A program made the translations under genes and the position numbers. Below, piece after piece: positions 32,914 to 45,079 of a stretch of 64,000 nucleotides of DNA; positions within the stretch are counted from its first letter, which is position 1; every line of letters starts with the position of its first letter. Source of the DNA: Balamuthia mandrillaris (taxonomy: Eukaryota > Discosea > Longamoebia > Balamuthiidae); assembly GCA_031835245.1 (NCBI GenBank), contig JAVKOQ010000180.1:1-64000 (forward strand), written 5' to 3'. The notes below the pieces were generated by a model. That model was not told where the DNA came from, ran no database searches, and saw nothing but the letters and a program-made list of their open reading frames with translations.

Positions 32914-34354
32914 ATGCAGGCGGTGCCAAACGAAAAGGTGAACGATGAGGAGGTCTCGGACGAGCAGTTCCGCTCGTTGTTGACGGCCAAAGAGGCGGAG
33001 GCTTTGGACGAGATGAAAGCCAAGGGTCCTGAACTATGTGAAGGCTTTCGCGGTTCGACGTGTTCTTTTGCTACTGCTTCTTGTTCTTGTTCTTGTTCTT
33101 GTTCTTGTTCTTGTTCTTGTTCTTGTTCTTGTTCTTGTTCTTGTTCTTGTTCTTGTTCTTGTTCTTGTTCTTGTTCCTGTTCTTGTTCTCGTTCTTGTTC
33201 TCGTTCTTGTTCTCGTTCTTCTTCTTCTTCTTCTTCTTCTGCTCCTCACCTCTGTCTTCTACTGTGTTCTCACCGCCAAACAACAATAGACGCGTTCTTG
33301 GCTCGCTTCTTGTTTGCCAGAAAGCTCGACACGGACCGAGCGTTAACCCTGCTGCGGAACCACCGAGAGTGGAGGGAGAAGTACTTGATCGACCAGTTCA
33401 ACGTGGAGGAGGTGGCCGACATGCTGCAGACCGGCTTTGTGCAGTGGGTACCAGGCACCAGGGATAGGCAAGGCCGGGGCGTCAACTTTATCTTTCCGGC
33501 CAAGTTTGAGTTGAGCTTCCTACAGGACTGTAAGAAGTACCTTTGGTTCACTTACTACATGGGCGATGTCATCTTTGACCATTCGTACGTCCTTTTTCTT
33601 TGCACTTTCATTTTGGACAGCTTTCTTCCTGTTCTTTCTCCTCTGGCTTCTTTCTTCTTTCTTCTTTTTCCTAAACTCCTTCCCGCAAACAGGATCGACT
33701 ACATGAGAGAAGGCTGTCTCCTCATCCAGGACTTCACTAACGCCTCCTTCAACGACCTCGTGCACATGGCAGGAGGTGGTGGTAACGCTGAGATGAAGCA
33801 CCTGACCCGAGAGCTCCAGGACCACGTCCCCGGCCGCTTCCCCGGCGTGCTGCTGGTGAACGCCCCATGGTATGTCCGTTGGTTGATCCGACTGGTTAAA
33901 GCTTCTGGCATAGTCAAAGAGAAACTTATCGATAGGGTATTCTCTCTTTCTCTCTTTCTCTCTTTCTCTCTGCATGTGAAGTAACGCCTTTTTCCCCAAG
34001 GTGCGAGTGGTTACACTGGAAGAGCTAAAGGAGTATGTCGATGAGGATAACCTTCTCAAAGAGTTGGGAGGCAACTTGGAGTTTGACCACCTGGAATGGC
34101 TCCAGAAGACGATGGCGGCTCAGCCAACGCCGGGCGAGGGCAGGTTCATGAGCCTCTCCCCTTCAGTCATCCAAAAGAGGAAGGAGGAAGCAGAGATGAA
34201 ACGACAACAAGAGGAAGCTTCCACCTCCGATGAGGAGGAACAGGGAGAACAACAGGAGAAGAAGAAGAAGCAGAAGAAACAGAAGAGGAATAAGCACAAG
34301 AAGAAGAACAAGAAGAAGAACAAGAAGAAAGACGCAGAAGAAGGATCCGATTAA
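32914..34354 (+). CDS. CRAL-TRIO (SEC14-like) lipid-transfer protein
   Basis: Four exons (32914-33025, 33290-33584, 33693-33936, 34001-34354) give 334 aa. The CRAL-TRIO N-terminal helix pair is seen in DAFLARFLFARKLDTDRAL and NHREWREKY. The lipid-binding domain follows: RQGRGVNFIFP, CLLIQDFTNASF, HLTRELQDHVPGRFPGVLLV, NAPWYVRWLIRLVK, KLIDRVRVVTLEELKEYVDE and LLKELGG. The motif order VLLVNAPW, then a -VR- strand and the LLKELGG turn is the classic SEC14 lobe. Such proteins move or present phosphoinositides and other lipids in the cytosol. The C-terminal 70 residues are Lys/Glu-rich and disordered. Intron 1 is filled by a TTGTTC repeat that reads as Cys-Ser runs in one frame but is not coding. 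Confidence 0.9.
33079..33240 (+). repeat. (TTGTTC)n hexanucleotide tract in CRAL-TRIO intron 1
   Basis: About 160 bp of TTGTTC units, later TTCTTC, on the coding strand. It ends ~50 bp before the acceptor at 33288-33289, so it extends the polypyrimidine tract. Confidence 0.9.
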
Positions 34355-34674
34355 GCAACGGGTTGTGCAATTTTTTTTTTAATAACTTGATAGACAAGGC
34401 CCAACTGCTTTGAAACCAATGCAAACAAGAACGACATAGGGCCTCTACTGTCCCCTTGCTCCCTTGGCCTCTCGTTCGATTCTTGTGGAGCACACATTTC
34501 TTTTTTTGCTTTTTTGTGCGTTGACACCGGTTCGACGCTTAGTACAAGCAGAAAGTTTTTTTTTGTTTTTGGAGATTGAGGTTGATGATGATGTGTTTGG
34601 TAAAAGCAGCAAAAGAGAGATAAGTAGAGAGGAGAGAAGAAGAGTGAAGAGGAACGGCTTTCTCATGTTCCCGC
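34355..34674. other. Convergent 3' intergenic region
   Basis: These 320 bp separate the CRAL-TRIO stop and the BET-gene stop. T runs at ~34370 and ~34556 could serve 3' ends on either strand. No gene is visible. Confidence 0.5.
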
Positions 34675-36437
34675 TTACATTTCCTCTTCTTCCGAGTCAT
34701 CCTCCTCAGAGCTGCGGTTGCTGTCGGTGGAACTATCCGAGTCGCTGCTGGACGCACTGCTGTTGTCGGAGCCGCTGGAGCTGGCCTTTTTCTTCTGCTG
34801 CGTTCTCTTTGGTTTCTTCCCATCCTTCTTCGTTGGTTCTGTCGTCATCGTTGTTGTTGCGGCTGCTGCTGCGGTTTCCATCTTCTGTTTCAACAGTTGA
34901 ATCTGTTTTTCCACATCTTCTATCTTTTGTTGAGTTGTGCCCTTTTCTCCTTCTCCTTCCCCGCCTTTTCCTTTTGCTTCTTTCTTTGTTGTTGCTGTTT
35001 TACTTTTGCTGCTGCTCTTACTCTTGCCGCTTGAATTGCTCCTGCCACTCTTGCTGCTGCTTTTTCTACTACTTTTGGCAGATGATGCCTTTCTCTTACT
35101 TGTCGCAGAAGAAGCAGGAGAAGGAGAGGGCAATCCCAAAGCAGAGTTAACATACTGTTCCAACCTTCGAAGGGTGGTGGTGTTGAGGGCGTCCAACTCG
35201 ATCTCTATCTCCTCTCCCGGCTCAGCGAGAGCTGGCATGCTATCGTGGATAATCTTCACGACCATGCCCAGCGCATCGCTTTGCAGCTTGTTGATGTTGA
35301 GGCTGAGATTCTTCTTTTCCTCGTAAGTCATCGGCCGAGTGTTGATAGTCGTTGTGGTTGCTGTCGATGTAGTTGTTACGGTGGGTGTGGTTGGAGGATG
35401 AGCAGCTTTGCCTCTGCTGCCATTCAGAGATTGGCGGCGAGCGCTGCTTGCTGCTAACGCTCTCTCCTCTGTTGTATAACTATCGGTGAGAAAGAGAACA
35501 GGCTGAGATGAAGAGGAAGAGAGAGAGAGAGAGAGAAAGGGAGAGCGAAAGCGAGAGCAAGAACAAAGTACTTTCAGCAATTTTGATCTTGGCTTTGGCG
35601 TATCTACTCTCGAAAATGTCAGAGAGGGTCTTCGCCATGAGAGCGATATCATGTCCCGGAGGATTGTAAGTTAAGGCGTTGCTCCACACCAAACGTACAT
35701 CCGCCGCAAAATCATCCTCGCTTTTGTAGTAATTCTCCTCCATGCGTCGCTATTTAGAAAAAACGAGAATCAGAACAGAAAAAAAGAGAGTTAGAAAAGT
35801 TTGCGTAGAATGAGAGGGAGGCACAAACGGAATACCTTAATGGTGCCCAAATCCATTGGATGTTTGATGATGTCAAAATAATCGGGAATCTGCAACAAGA
35901 CGGGATCAACCGGTTGAAGAAAAGGCCAACTGTGCTTGTGATTCATGAGGGATTTTAGAATGGGTTGGCATTGCTTCAAGGCAAAGGAGAGACGAGCATC
36001 TGCGTTGGCAGTCGATGTAACAGCGGTCTCAAACCCTAAGTCGTCTTTGTGTCTTTGAGCACTGCGCCGTGGCCGCTGCGATCGTTTGTTCACCTTTTCG
36101 TCGGATGTTTTTCGGTCGGACTCATCGGGAGGTGTTTTCTGCAATTGCACTATTATTTAAACGAAGAGAGAAGCAAGAAGAAGAAAAAGTATAAAGAAGG
36201 GGAGGGAAGGCGCACTCTCTTCTTTGAGTCTTTGGCGGGTCGTGTGGAAGACGAAGGAGAGGAAACAGTTGCCGTTTGGGATACTTTGGAAATAGCGCTC
36301 AGCTTAGACTCTATGTCTTGCAATTTTTTGAGCTTTTCCTGCAACTCCCTTTGCTTTTGTAGCCTTTCCTCGTCCTCCGCTGTTGTTCCGGAAGGAGTTG
36401 GAGACTGAGAGAAATAAAGGTTATTTAAGGAGAAAGC

Positions 36438-36471
<34 letters not shown>

Positions 36472-36910
36472 CGGGAACGAAAAGAGGAACACATAAAGTA
36501 AAAGAAAAGACAAAAAGCAAGCATGTAGAGAAAAGAGTGTGACAACTAACAACACAAGGAGAGCAAAGAGAAGAGAAATACAACGGAGAGACAAGAGGAA
36601 GGACAAAACGAGACGAGAGAGAAGCACAAACAGCAAAACGAGCACAGTAAAAAAATACACGAAACAACAAAAGAAGCAACAGAGTTCCGAACCTTCTTCT
36701 CTTCCTCCTTATTTGCACTGTCTTCTGCTTCTTCTTCCTCCATGTGGTCGTTGCCATTGGTAGCGTTGGACGTCGCCTCCTCCGAGCGGTTCTCCTCCTC
36801 TGTGCTCTTCTCTTTCTTGTCGATGCCTGCTTGGGCTTCTGCTGCTTGTTCCTGTTCTTGGTCTTGGGAAGGAGTTGAAGTGACCTCTACCTCTGTCAAC
36901 GCTGACTCCA

Positions 36911-36911
<1 letters not shown>
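34675..36911 (-). CDS. BET-family bromodomain + ET (NET) domain protein, 560 aa
   Basis: Five exons (36693-36911, 36216-36404, 35836-36138, 35572-35749, 34675-35468) keep phase. An acidic leader and a coiled segment ([20 protein letters not shown]) precede a bromodomain: [43 protein letters not shown], then [29 protein letters not shown]. The acetyl-lysine-binding Asn is the one in ALTYNPPG. The ET domain follows: [25 protein letters not shown] and [21 protein letters not shown] Lys/Ser-rich tail ends in an acidic Ser-Asp-Glu run. One bromodomain plus ET is the fungal-alternative or protist BET layout (animals have two). It should bind acetylated histones and recruit transcription or remodelling factors in the nucleus. 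Confidence 0.92.
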
Positions 36912-36954
<43 letters not shown>

Positions 36955-37476
36955 TTGGGAATTCGCTTGTTCCCACACTGACTCGTCGGAACTCTCTGGT
37001 TCTTGTTGCAGATCACGATCAAAATCTGATGAGTAGAACGAATGAAAAAAAAAAGGAAGATAAATGACTGGTCCAGTTTTTCAGCGCTGATCAGATTATT
37101 TTTTTTTTTGATTGATTGCACTCACCTCGTTAAACTCTCGATCCCGAATAATAATAATAATAAAAAAAAAAAACACCACGACGTGGATGAACTGGGCTGT
37201 AGTGCAGCGTTCCGTTCGGCTCGGCAACTTGTTTGCTCCCTTCTTTTCGACTCTTTTTTTTTTTTGCGGTGCGTTTTTGAGCCGTTAAAAAAATTTTTTT
37301 TTTTTCAATTCGGAATTTTTTTTCCTGCCATTTTATAAGGCTTGAGAATGGACACGAGATAACTTCAAACCCAATGTCGACACGAAGCATACAGACAGGA
37401 GATTCATTATTTCAGGTCGTCGCGTATTTTTCAAATTGTCATGTCGTCATGAATATTGTGGAAAAAGAAAAAAGAG
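36912..37476. other. Divergent promoter region, BET gene / membrane F-box gene
   Basis: This 565-bp spacer carries a (CT)n tract on the plus strand (36917-36951) directly upstream of the BET start on the minus strand, several A and T runs, and GTCGTC elements (one at 37443-37449 reads GTCGTCA) close to the F-box gene start. No RNA gene or exon is visible. Confidence 0.5.
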
Positions 37477-38399
37477 ATGTTTCGAGGAAAGAGATGGAAG
37501 GAGGAGAAGCCGTCGGTCCTGTACGACCTTCCGGATGAGGTATGGTTCAACGTGTTTGTCCTCCTCAACGAGAACGACGCCCTAAACCTCTCCCTCGCCA
37601 ACAAACGGTTCCACGCCCTCGGCAACGACGAGGTCCACTGGAAGCGCCGCATCCGGCAGGAGCTCTGCCATGGCGAGTGGAAGGGCTACCTCTCTCCTCA
37701 GTACGTGGAGCAGCAGTCCCTCCGCCCGGACCGTTGGCAATCCAAAAAGGCCCTTTTCTTCCACCTGCGCAACGTGGGCCTTCGTCTCCGCCACAAAGAA
37801 CTCCTCCAAGCATGGGACCTCCACAAACAAATCTTGTATGCCTGCTACCCCCTTTCTCCCATCCATTTTTAATCTTGTGTTCACTTCTTTTTTTTTTGTT
37901 TTGCCTCAACACAAACAGTGAAGGCAACGCGGTGATGTTGGTGCACTACGAGGGCAGCACGGTGGTGGACGTGGAGTTTGCCACCAAACGCCACCTGCTG
38001 GGCCTCTACCTGGGCTACCTCCTCCCTGTGGTGGGTGCCCTGCGCTATGGCCTGCGTGCGGGCTTCCTTTTGTGTTTTGTGGGAGCCCTGCTGCGCTACT
38101 GCACCTACTCGGTCTACTATGACCACCGGCAGAGGTTGAGGAAGCGGCAGGAGTGGAGTGCGGCCAGGAGGTGTTTCCTTTGGGGTTGCCTGCTGTGTAT
38201 GATGGCCCGCTGGATGCCTTTCTTCCTCAAGTGGCAGGCCCACAAGCATGGCTCCTTGCACCGTATCAAGAGGAAGAAGGCAGCTCTGCAACAACAGCAA
38301 CAACAGTGGAGGAGCAGGACATACCAGGAGTCTCCTTTGGTGCTTGGCATTCAGCGGGTCATGAAGGAGTTAGAGCAGTTTTTGCCTCGTGGTTGGTAG
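37477..38399 (+). CDS. F-box protein with a C-terminal transmembrane region
   Basis: Two exons (37477-37835 and 37919-38399) give 279 aa. The ATG at 37477 is the first in frame. The F-box covers about residues 12-60: YDLPDEVWFNVFVLLNENDA, NLSLANKRFHALGNDEVHWK, RRIRQEL. A charged middle part (KALFFHLRNVGLRLRHKELL) precedes exon 2, where LLGLYLGYLLPVVGALRYGL and FLLCFVGALLRYC are two adjacent hydrophobic segments, followed by a basic end with a Gln run. F-box proteins recruit targets to SCF ubiquitin ligases; the membrane hairpin suggests ER-type anchoring. The exons are clearly GC-rich. I recognise no closer relative. Confidence 0.75.
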
Positions 38400-38669
38400 T
38401 ACAACGCAGATGATGGAAAAGAGGAACGAAGCACGAGCAAGGGAAGGGACTACCTCCCCTTTATCTACAAGGTGCTTGTGCACAAGCAAGTGCACCCCGA
38501 CAAGAGCATCCCTTCCCTTGCTCTGCCTTCTCCTCCCCCCATGTTTTGGGTCAGGAGAAGCGCTGCGTTGCCACCAGTTGCCTGCCATAATAAGTGGGAG
38601 ATAGATATATCGCAATAATTCCAAACAAAATTTCCGAACTTTTAAATTTGTCGACAATAATTTTCAAGC
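38400..38669. other. Intergenic, promoter of the nucleotidase-carrier gene
   Basis: The 270-bp spacer lies between two plus-strand genes. Its last ~70 bp are AT-rich (ATATATCGC, AAATTT, and CAATAATTTTCAA at 38655-38667) and end at the next start codon. Confidence 0.45.
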
Positions 38670-41600
38670 ATGCCAATAATATTTTACGTCGACAAAGTGC
38701 CTTTTGGCGGAACTAGTTCGGTCGTTCACCGTTTTCTCACGGCGGTGAGGTGGATATACATGCAACCCCATATCGCACTCACAGTTTTGGCGGTTCTGTG
38801 CTTGAGATGCGCTGCGGGAGGCGGGGAGGATCCCGCACCTTCGGCACACGGCTGTGTTGAATGGGGACGGAACGTCTACGGCACGCGCTCCTTGACCTTT
38901 CCTCGCTTTGGGAACGAGCAGCAGCTCCTCCAGGAACCAGAGTGGCTCCTCTACCTTTCCTCCGTCTACGGCGGCCCGCATCTCCTTGGCTTTCCTATCG
39001 ACACGCGAAACTTTACCTTCTTCTACCATCGTCACCTCCCGCTGAGGTTGAAACAAGACATACGCACCGTGTATGCTCTTTATCTACATGACCGCATGCG
39101 ACGGCATGAAGTAAGATTCGGGGATGTCTATCTCGAGTCATTTAGAAACATCAAACCAGAAGACCATGGTTACACCATTCACGCATTTGGAGATATGGAA
39201 CGGCGGAAACAGAACAAACCAGGGCCTTTTCTGAGCATGTTTCCACAAGGCATAGCTTCGGGGTCCTGGGTAGAAGTTACTCATAGGTGCTGCGAGTACC
39301 TTCCGGAAGGGTTTTGGATGTTCTTGAACGTTGGCACAGGCATCTTCTACAACCTCGGCAAAACAATTGCTTTTCGGTTTAGTTCTGCTCTTTCTTTACT
39401 CTCTCTCTTTGTCTCCCTTCTTTCTTCCTTATCTTCTCGTTCTCTTCTTTTCCTCCTGCTCTTTCTCGTTCTCCGCAGCTCATGTAAGATAACAACAGCA
39501 CTCATGTTGAGGCATGCAATCATTTTGGCGGAGGGTGGAGGTGTGTTACAAACGAGAGCAGCACTGTGCCAGCTGAACGACATCAAATTCACGCGGTGAA
39601 TCCTTTCGTGCGCGTGAAAGCTCGCGAGGCCGGCTATGATAGTGTTCAAGTTGGTGACCTCCTCTTTTCTTTTGCGTCAGCAGCTGAACTTTCTCCTTTT
39701 CGTGGTCACCTACTACTGCAGTTTCTTTCCCACGTATTTGTTGAGTACAAGGAGACGACAACCTTTGAAATACTAGACCTGCGCGACAACGTGCAAGCCC
39801 GCCTCCCCATCGGCGTTCGTGACACAGAACATCTCCTTTCCCTCACTCATCAGCAGCTGATGCAGCTGCCCTTGGCAATGTCAGGAGGGAGAGACACTTG
39901 CCATGGGGACCTCTCCTTGTTTCGAACGGGATGGCAGGCCAGCCTAGCTCCCTGTCTTTGTGACTCTTCGGAGGAGTTTCTGCATTGCAGGGGTTCTGGG
40001 TTCGTCGCTCTGCTTCGACATCCTCCCCTTCAGCCACAAGGACGAGCGAAGGAGGCAAACTCCACCGCGTTGTGGTCATTGTTTGATCCTGATGGAATGC
40101 ATTCGACGAGGATGCAGTTGGCTTTGGCGAAAGTGGAAGCAAAGGTGATGGACTTCATGGAACGTCTTTCGGCCGAAGCAGCTCCATCATGCCACGTTGT
40201 TGTAGCGCAAGGAGACAATAAAGGCATGAATGACGACGTTGTGCCACGATTTTCCAAACTCGCTGATGAGGCCATCGAACGACTCAAAGCCTCAAAGATA
40301 GCAACTTGTTCTTCTCCTGCTTCGGGCAACATAGCAAGTAGCGCCCACGCAGGAAGTTTGCAAAGAAGCGCGGTTGCTATCAAGTGCGAGTTGGGAACTC
40401 TTTCATTTGAAGCCTCACTCGCCTCAACCTCTTCTCCTTCTTCTCCTATTGTGTTGCTTCCTCCTCAAACGAACGAAGTGCCAGACGAATCTCATTCCCG
40501 CTCTCTCGCTGTTCACAAACCGAGAATGATTATCGTGGTCCCTGACAGCAATCTTATTCTCTCTCCTTCATCTTCTTCCTCGTCTTCTCTTCCTATTATC
40601 ACATTATCATCGCCGTTGCCCTCCTTTGTTGCCTCTGCAAACCTCCTCATCGCCTTCAACAGCGATGTTCATGGTCACGTCTCTTTGGCTCCTTTGCTCG
40701 CAGCTCACCTCGATCTTCTTATTATGCATCGCCAATTGTCAAATTCTGCTTCTTCTGTGTTGTTGCTGTCTGCTGGAGATTCTTTTGTGGGTTCCGAATT
40801 CTTTGCTGAACACGGTCCCTTGGGAATGGCTCATCTCATGCGGATATTGGGCTATAAGGCTATGGCCCTTGGGAATCATGACATGGAGTTCTTATCGGAT
40901 ATTCCAGCGTTCGTGCAAAGTGCTGGTTTTCCTGTGCTTTCTGTCAACGTCAAAGCGAATGGAGTCAAGCCCTCTGTCATTATCAACATCGATGACGAAG
41001 GAAGACAAGCAAAGAAGATTGGGGTGATGGGGTATACCGATGCAGAGTCGGCAATGCTCACTGGAGTGAGCGAAAGGAACCACATTTTGGAGTTGGTAAG
41101 AGAGGAAGCAAAGGAGCTGCGTAGAAAGGATTGCGATGCGGTCATTCTGCTAGGCCACGGAGGTGTTGAACTGGACTCGTTCCTTGCGGCTCGCACGAAA
41201 GGACTGATTGATGTAATTCTTGGTGGCCATGCACATGCCTTACACGTTGAAGGAGAAGGAGAAGGAGAAGGGAGAAGCGGTTCGGTATTAGTGGTTCATG
41301 CGGGACACTCTATGCAATACCTTGGGTTGGTCGGTCTTGTATGGAAGGAAGAAGAGATAGATGGAGCAGAGACGCTTCCATCAAAGTTAAAGCGGAAAGC
41401 TCTTCGTGCGCTGAAGGAAAATGTTGTGATTATGGATGTGGAAGCAGCGAAGGAGGAGGAGAAGCTGCGTCTTCTCCATACTGCAACCAAACAGAACGTT
41501 CATGAATGGTTACAACCTCGATTGAATGCTTTGCAGTTGGGTCCTCTATTGGCCATCATCCAAAATGGACACGAGTCTATCGTTTCAGCAGAGAAACACG

Positions 41601-43602
41601 ACGCAGATGACAAAATGGGGCAGCGTAGGTGGAATAAACAGAAAGAGGTGAAGAAGCAGAAGAGGAATAAGATGCAGGATCGAGAACAAGAAGTTGGAAG
41701 GACGTTGCTGAGCGACAGTCGAACTTCTTGCCGAGTGGGACCATGCGCAATGGGCAGGTTCATTGCTGACGCGATGCGCCGGTATGCTCTTTGCGAAGTC
41801 TCCTCATCTTCACTCCTTCAAGAAACAGAACTGGTGATCGCTCTTCGTGAATCCGGCTCATTTCGATCTCAACTTTGGAGCGGCCCGCTGCATGACAGAC
41901 ACATTCGCGAGATGCTGCCATGGAACAACAAGTTGGTCATGTTGAAGGCAACAGGAGGAGAACTCCGTCAAATGGTGGAACGTTCGCTTCGAGTAATGAA
42001 TGGGCTGGAAGGAGATGCTGCCTCTTACGGAGGTGCAGTCTTGCAAACAGCCGGTCTTCGGTTTGGCATCTCCGACAACAACTCCACACCAAAAGTGGCT
42101 TGGCTGAGAGCTGCCGTGTTGAAGCAATGCAATGAAGAGGACGAAGCGTTGCGACATTACTATTCGCAAAAAGAAGAAGACGAGGTAGGAGAAGTGTGGA
42201 AGGAAGTAAATGATGAGGATGCGGTATGGGTAGTTGTGACGGCGTGGCTAGCAGAGGGAGGAGATGGATATGCCAGATTCTTGCCAGCACAAACAGGAGG
42301 CCCTCTGTGGAAAAGCTCTGTCGGTGAAGTGGACATCTTGCGTCACGTTCTGTTGAAGAAGGTTGTTTCTTCATCTCTGCCTTCGTATGCTGCTTCTCCT
42401 TCCCGTCACAATCGTCGCGCAGTTGAAAATGAAGTAGGAAGCAAAGGAGAAGGCAAAGAGCCTTCAGTCTTTGTGAAAGCATTGGGAGGAGCGTTGGGAG
42501 CAATGGTTTGTCAAGCCATTGCTTACAGCCTCCTTTTGAAACACGTCCAACAAGCAGCTGGTATTATCGTGCAACAAACCAACAATAGCGGTCAACAAAC
42601 GCCGCATGAACATTCTTCCTCTTCCTCTTCATCATCCATGCCTGGAAGAATGCTGTCTATTTTGACTGCCGGTCTGTCGAGCTTTATCTTTTGGTTGGTA
42701 TTTCATGCCATGTCATCCTACTCTTCATCTGTTTCTTTCTCTTCTTCGGCTATATCCTCTTCCTCAGACGAAGATGGTGAGAACTGGACGATAACGACGA
42801 GCTGGATACCTGCTTTTATGGGTGGAGTGGCGAACGTGTTGGTGTCAACGCCGCTTTGGGTCATTATCACTCGACTGCAAGTTGCGTCATCCTCGTCGGA
42901 AAATAGTGTGGGTTTCTCTGATGAGGTGCTACGGTTGTGGAAGGAAGAAGGATTTGTTGGCTTTTGGCGAGGTCTTATCCCTAACTTGGTTCGTTTCTCT
43001 CTTTCTGCGTTCCGTCTTCTTCATGCATTCCCCGTTTCCTTCTGCTTCTTCTATTCCTCCCTTGTTCTGCCCTTCCTAATGTCTTGTCATCATCCAAGGT
43101 GATGATTTTGTTTCCAGTCGTGCAGTCCAACGTATACGTAATGTTGGAAGGATTCGCCATGGAGTTCTTCGCAGTGGATAGTAATGGGGCTCCATTCCTA
43201 CAGTCCACTCAACTCCACATGTCGTTCCCGTTACTGAGCCTGTCTCTCGGCGCGTTGTCATCAATGATAGCCACAACATTGACATACCCCATCCAAGTTT
43301 TGCGAGTAAGGCATCAAGCCGGTCTTCTTTTGTGTCCAACTTCTGACTTTCGAGAGATCAGAAACCTCAAAGGTGATGAAGAAGAGGAAGATGAAGAAGG
43401 AAAGCAATTACCTCGGTATCACCACCAAATGAAATGTGGAATGGTGACAAGTATCTTTGGAGAGGTGTTGCCAATGTACCATCGCGGATTGAAGATGAAA
43501 CTGCTACATTCGATGATAACGTCGGCAGTCATGTTCTTCATCAAAGAGCACACTGTCTCCATGTTTTATCTATTTAATAAGAGCGAAGTATTTAAGTTGT
43601 AA
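38670..43602 (+). CDS. Fusion: N-terminal secretory-type domain + 5'-nucleotidase + mitochondrial-carrier domain, ~1,557 aa
   Basis: Three exons (38670-39376, 39499-42988, 43126-43602) keep phase. A hydrophobic segment (HIALTVLAVLCLRC) near residue 35 looks like a signal peptide, especially if translation begins at the in-frame ATG 38760. An unrecognised domain follows. The metallophosphatase-type nucleotidase shows NSDVHGH (~624), SAGDSF, ALGNHDMEF (~690), LLGHGG and GGHAHAL (~810), then its C-terminal substrate domain (GPCAMGRFIADAMR, RESGSFRS, MLPWNNKLVMLKATGGELR, SYGGAVLQTAGLRFG). From ~1,225 a SLC25-like carrier starts: ALGGALGAMVCQAIAYSLLL, TPLWVIITRLQ, GFWRGLIPNL, YPIQVLRVRHQ. Motifs recall the peroxisomal adenine-nucleotide carrier branch. 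The nucleotidase and the first two carrier repeats share one uninterrupted exon of 3.49 kb. Confidence 0.85.
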
Positions 43603-43624
43603 AATGACAAACTAATAAAGAACG

Positions 43625-43628
<4 letters not shown>

Positions 43629-43669
<41 letters not shown>

Positions 43670-43682
43670 CGAGAGCGAGAGC
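43629..43682. repeat. (GA)n microsatellite
   Basis: GA repeat grading into GAGC units, in the 215-bp spacer between two convergent genes, downstream of both stops. Confidence 0.85.
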
Positions 43683-43816
43683 GTAAGCAAGAGCAAACAC
43701 AGTGCCACAGAGAAAAAAGAGTAATAGAAAAGATAAACTGAGCTGATGTTGAGGAAGAATAAAAACACAATGAAATGAGAAAAAAGAAACTAAGAAGATT
43801 GCAAGCAGTTGTAGTA

Positions 43817-44880
43817 TCACTTGTTCTTCGCATCGGCGTCAATCTTCTTTTCCTTTGGTCGGTCAGATGTAGTTGGCGCAGCATGTTGCTTCTTCTTCCA
43901 TTCGTTGAAGGCAACGTCAGTGCCCATGAGCCAATCCCATGTGCCAAAGAAGGAGCCAAAGCTGCCTTGATTGTGGGAGTGGTGAAAGTCATGAGAGTCT
44001 GCAACCTCCAACAAGGACCAAGGTGAGAGCCACAAGGGGAAGGAGTAGCCGCTATGAGCGTCCACCGTCTCCCATATGCGGAGGAAAACCCACACCCACA
44101 ATGTAAACAGGTGGCAGCCGAGCAGCAATGGCCCAGCCAACATCGCCGTCGTGTTGAAGAAATCCTCTGTTGAAAACAAAAGAGGCGAGTTTAGCGAGGT
44201 AAATGAGAACGAGGAGAGTGGAGAAAGCCGAGGAAAACTAAAAGAGAGGAGAGAAGGGAAGCAGAGAGCAGAACGAGAGAAGAGGGAAGAGGCGAGCGAC
44301 GAAGGAAGAGGAAGGAGTGCTGACCAAGACCGTGCGCGTATTCAGCGGATATGCCAACAGGAGTGTAGAACTCGTGGTGCTGCTTGTGCACGTTCTTGTA
44401 GAGCCATTTGGAGGCGTGCAAGAGACGATGGCTCCAGTAGAAGAGCGTGTCCTGGATGATGATATAGACGAATATGTGCCCAACTACTTCCAGCACCGAT
44501 GGAAAAGAATCTGAACAAAAAGAAAAGAAAAAGAAAAAGAAGATAAGAAGAAAAAAGAGAAAAAATAATAAAATGAAAAGATGAAAAATGAACAAAGTAC
44601 CCGTGTGGACGCCACACCTCTGAAAAACGGGCCACGTCAACCAGAGCACCACAGGGGCGGTGACGTGCTTCGGCACCACGTTCCACAGGGCCTTCCGCAG
44701 CAGCTCGGGGGAGGGGTACTTGTGCTTCTGGATCTTGTAGCGCTGGAAGAGGTTGTGGCGGTGCGCCAGGTGCAGCAAGAAGTTCAGCCCGAAGAACACC
44801 GCCGAGTGCAGCAATGAGGAGAACGCAAAGAGCGTCCTGTCGGAGAAGCGCTCCGTCAGTCCCTGCCACCACGCCTCCAT
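43817..44880 (-). CDS. Sterol desaturase / fatty-acid hydroxylase family membrane enzyme
   Basis: Three exons (44601-44880, 44325-44510, 43817-44166) give 271 aa. The family is defined by clustered histidines that hold a di-iron centre: here HRLLH (HxxxH), HKQHH (HxxHH), and HDFHH near the C-terminus. All three clusters are present, in order. Hydrophobic spans include LFAFSSLLHSAVFFGLNFLL, VTAPVVLWLTWPVF, VVGHIFVYIIIQDTLFYW and LLGCHLFTLWVWVFL. The enzyme should sit in the ER and use O2 and an electron donor such as cytochrome b5. C-4 methyl sterol oxidase or C-5 desaturase activity is likely, but the substrate cannot be fixed. The final exon ends in a Lys-rich tail (DADAKNK), a possible ER-retrieval signal. 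Confidence 0.9.
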
Positions 44881-45079
44881 CTTCTCTTTTTTTTTTTTTG
44901 TTGTTGTTTTTCTTCTTTTAAAATATTTTTCTTTAATTTCCGTTTTTTTTAAATTTTATTTGGGGTAGTATTGAAATTTCATACCTCAATTCCCATAATT
45001 GGTTTAATTTCCTACGGCGGACCAATGATTTGATTTCAACTGAAAATTTTTCAAAGCAATCAACAATCAAAAAAGTTAA
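44881..45079. other. Intergenic, AT-rich
   Basis: Upstream of the hydroxylase start and before the retroelement fragment. It has T and A runs and TGAAAATTTTTC at 45041-45052. No gene visible. Confidence 0.4.

Noticed and set aside
33034-33289. Cys-Ser, Leu-Val and Asn-Lys repeat frames, at first sight a metallothionein-like protein
   Set aside because: The TTGTTC repeat lies between a donor (33026) and an acceptor (33289) that join the CRAL-TRIO exons in phase.
39479-39599. First acceptor after the nucleotidase gene's intron 1 (39478)
   Set aside because: Using it leads to a stop at 39597; the acceptor at 39498 keeps phase and joins the large exon.
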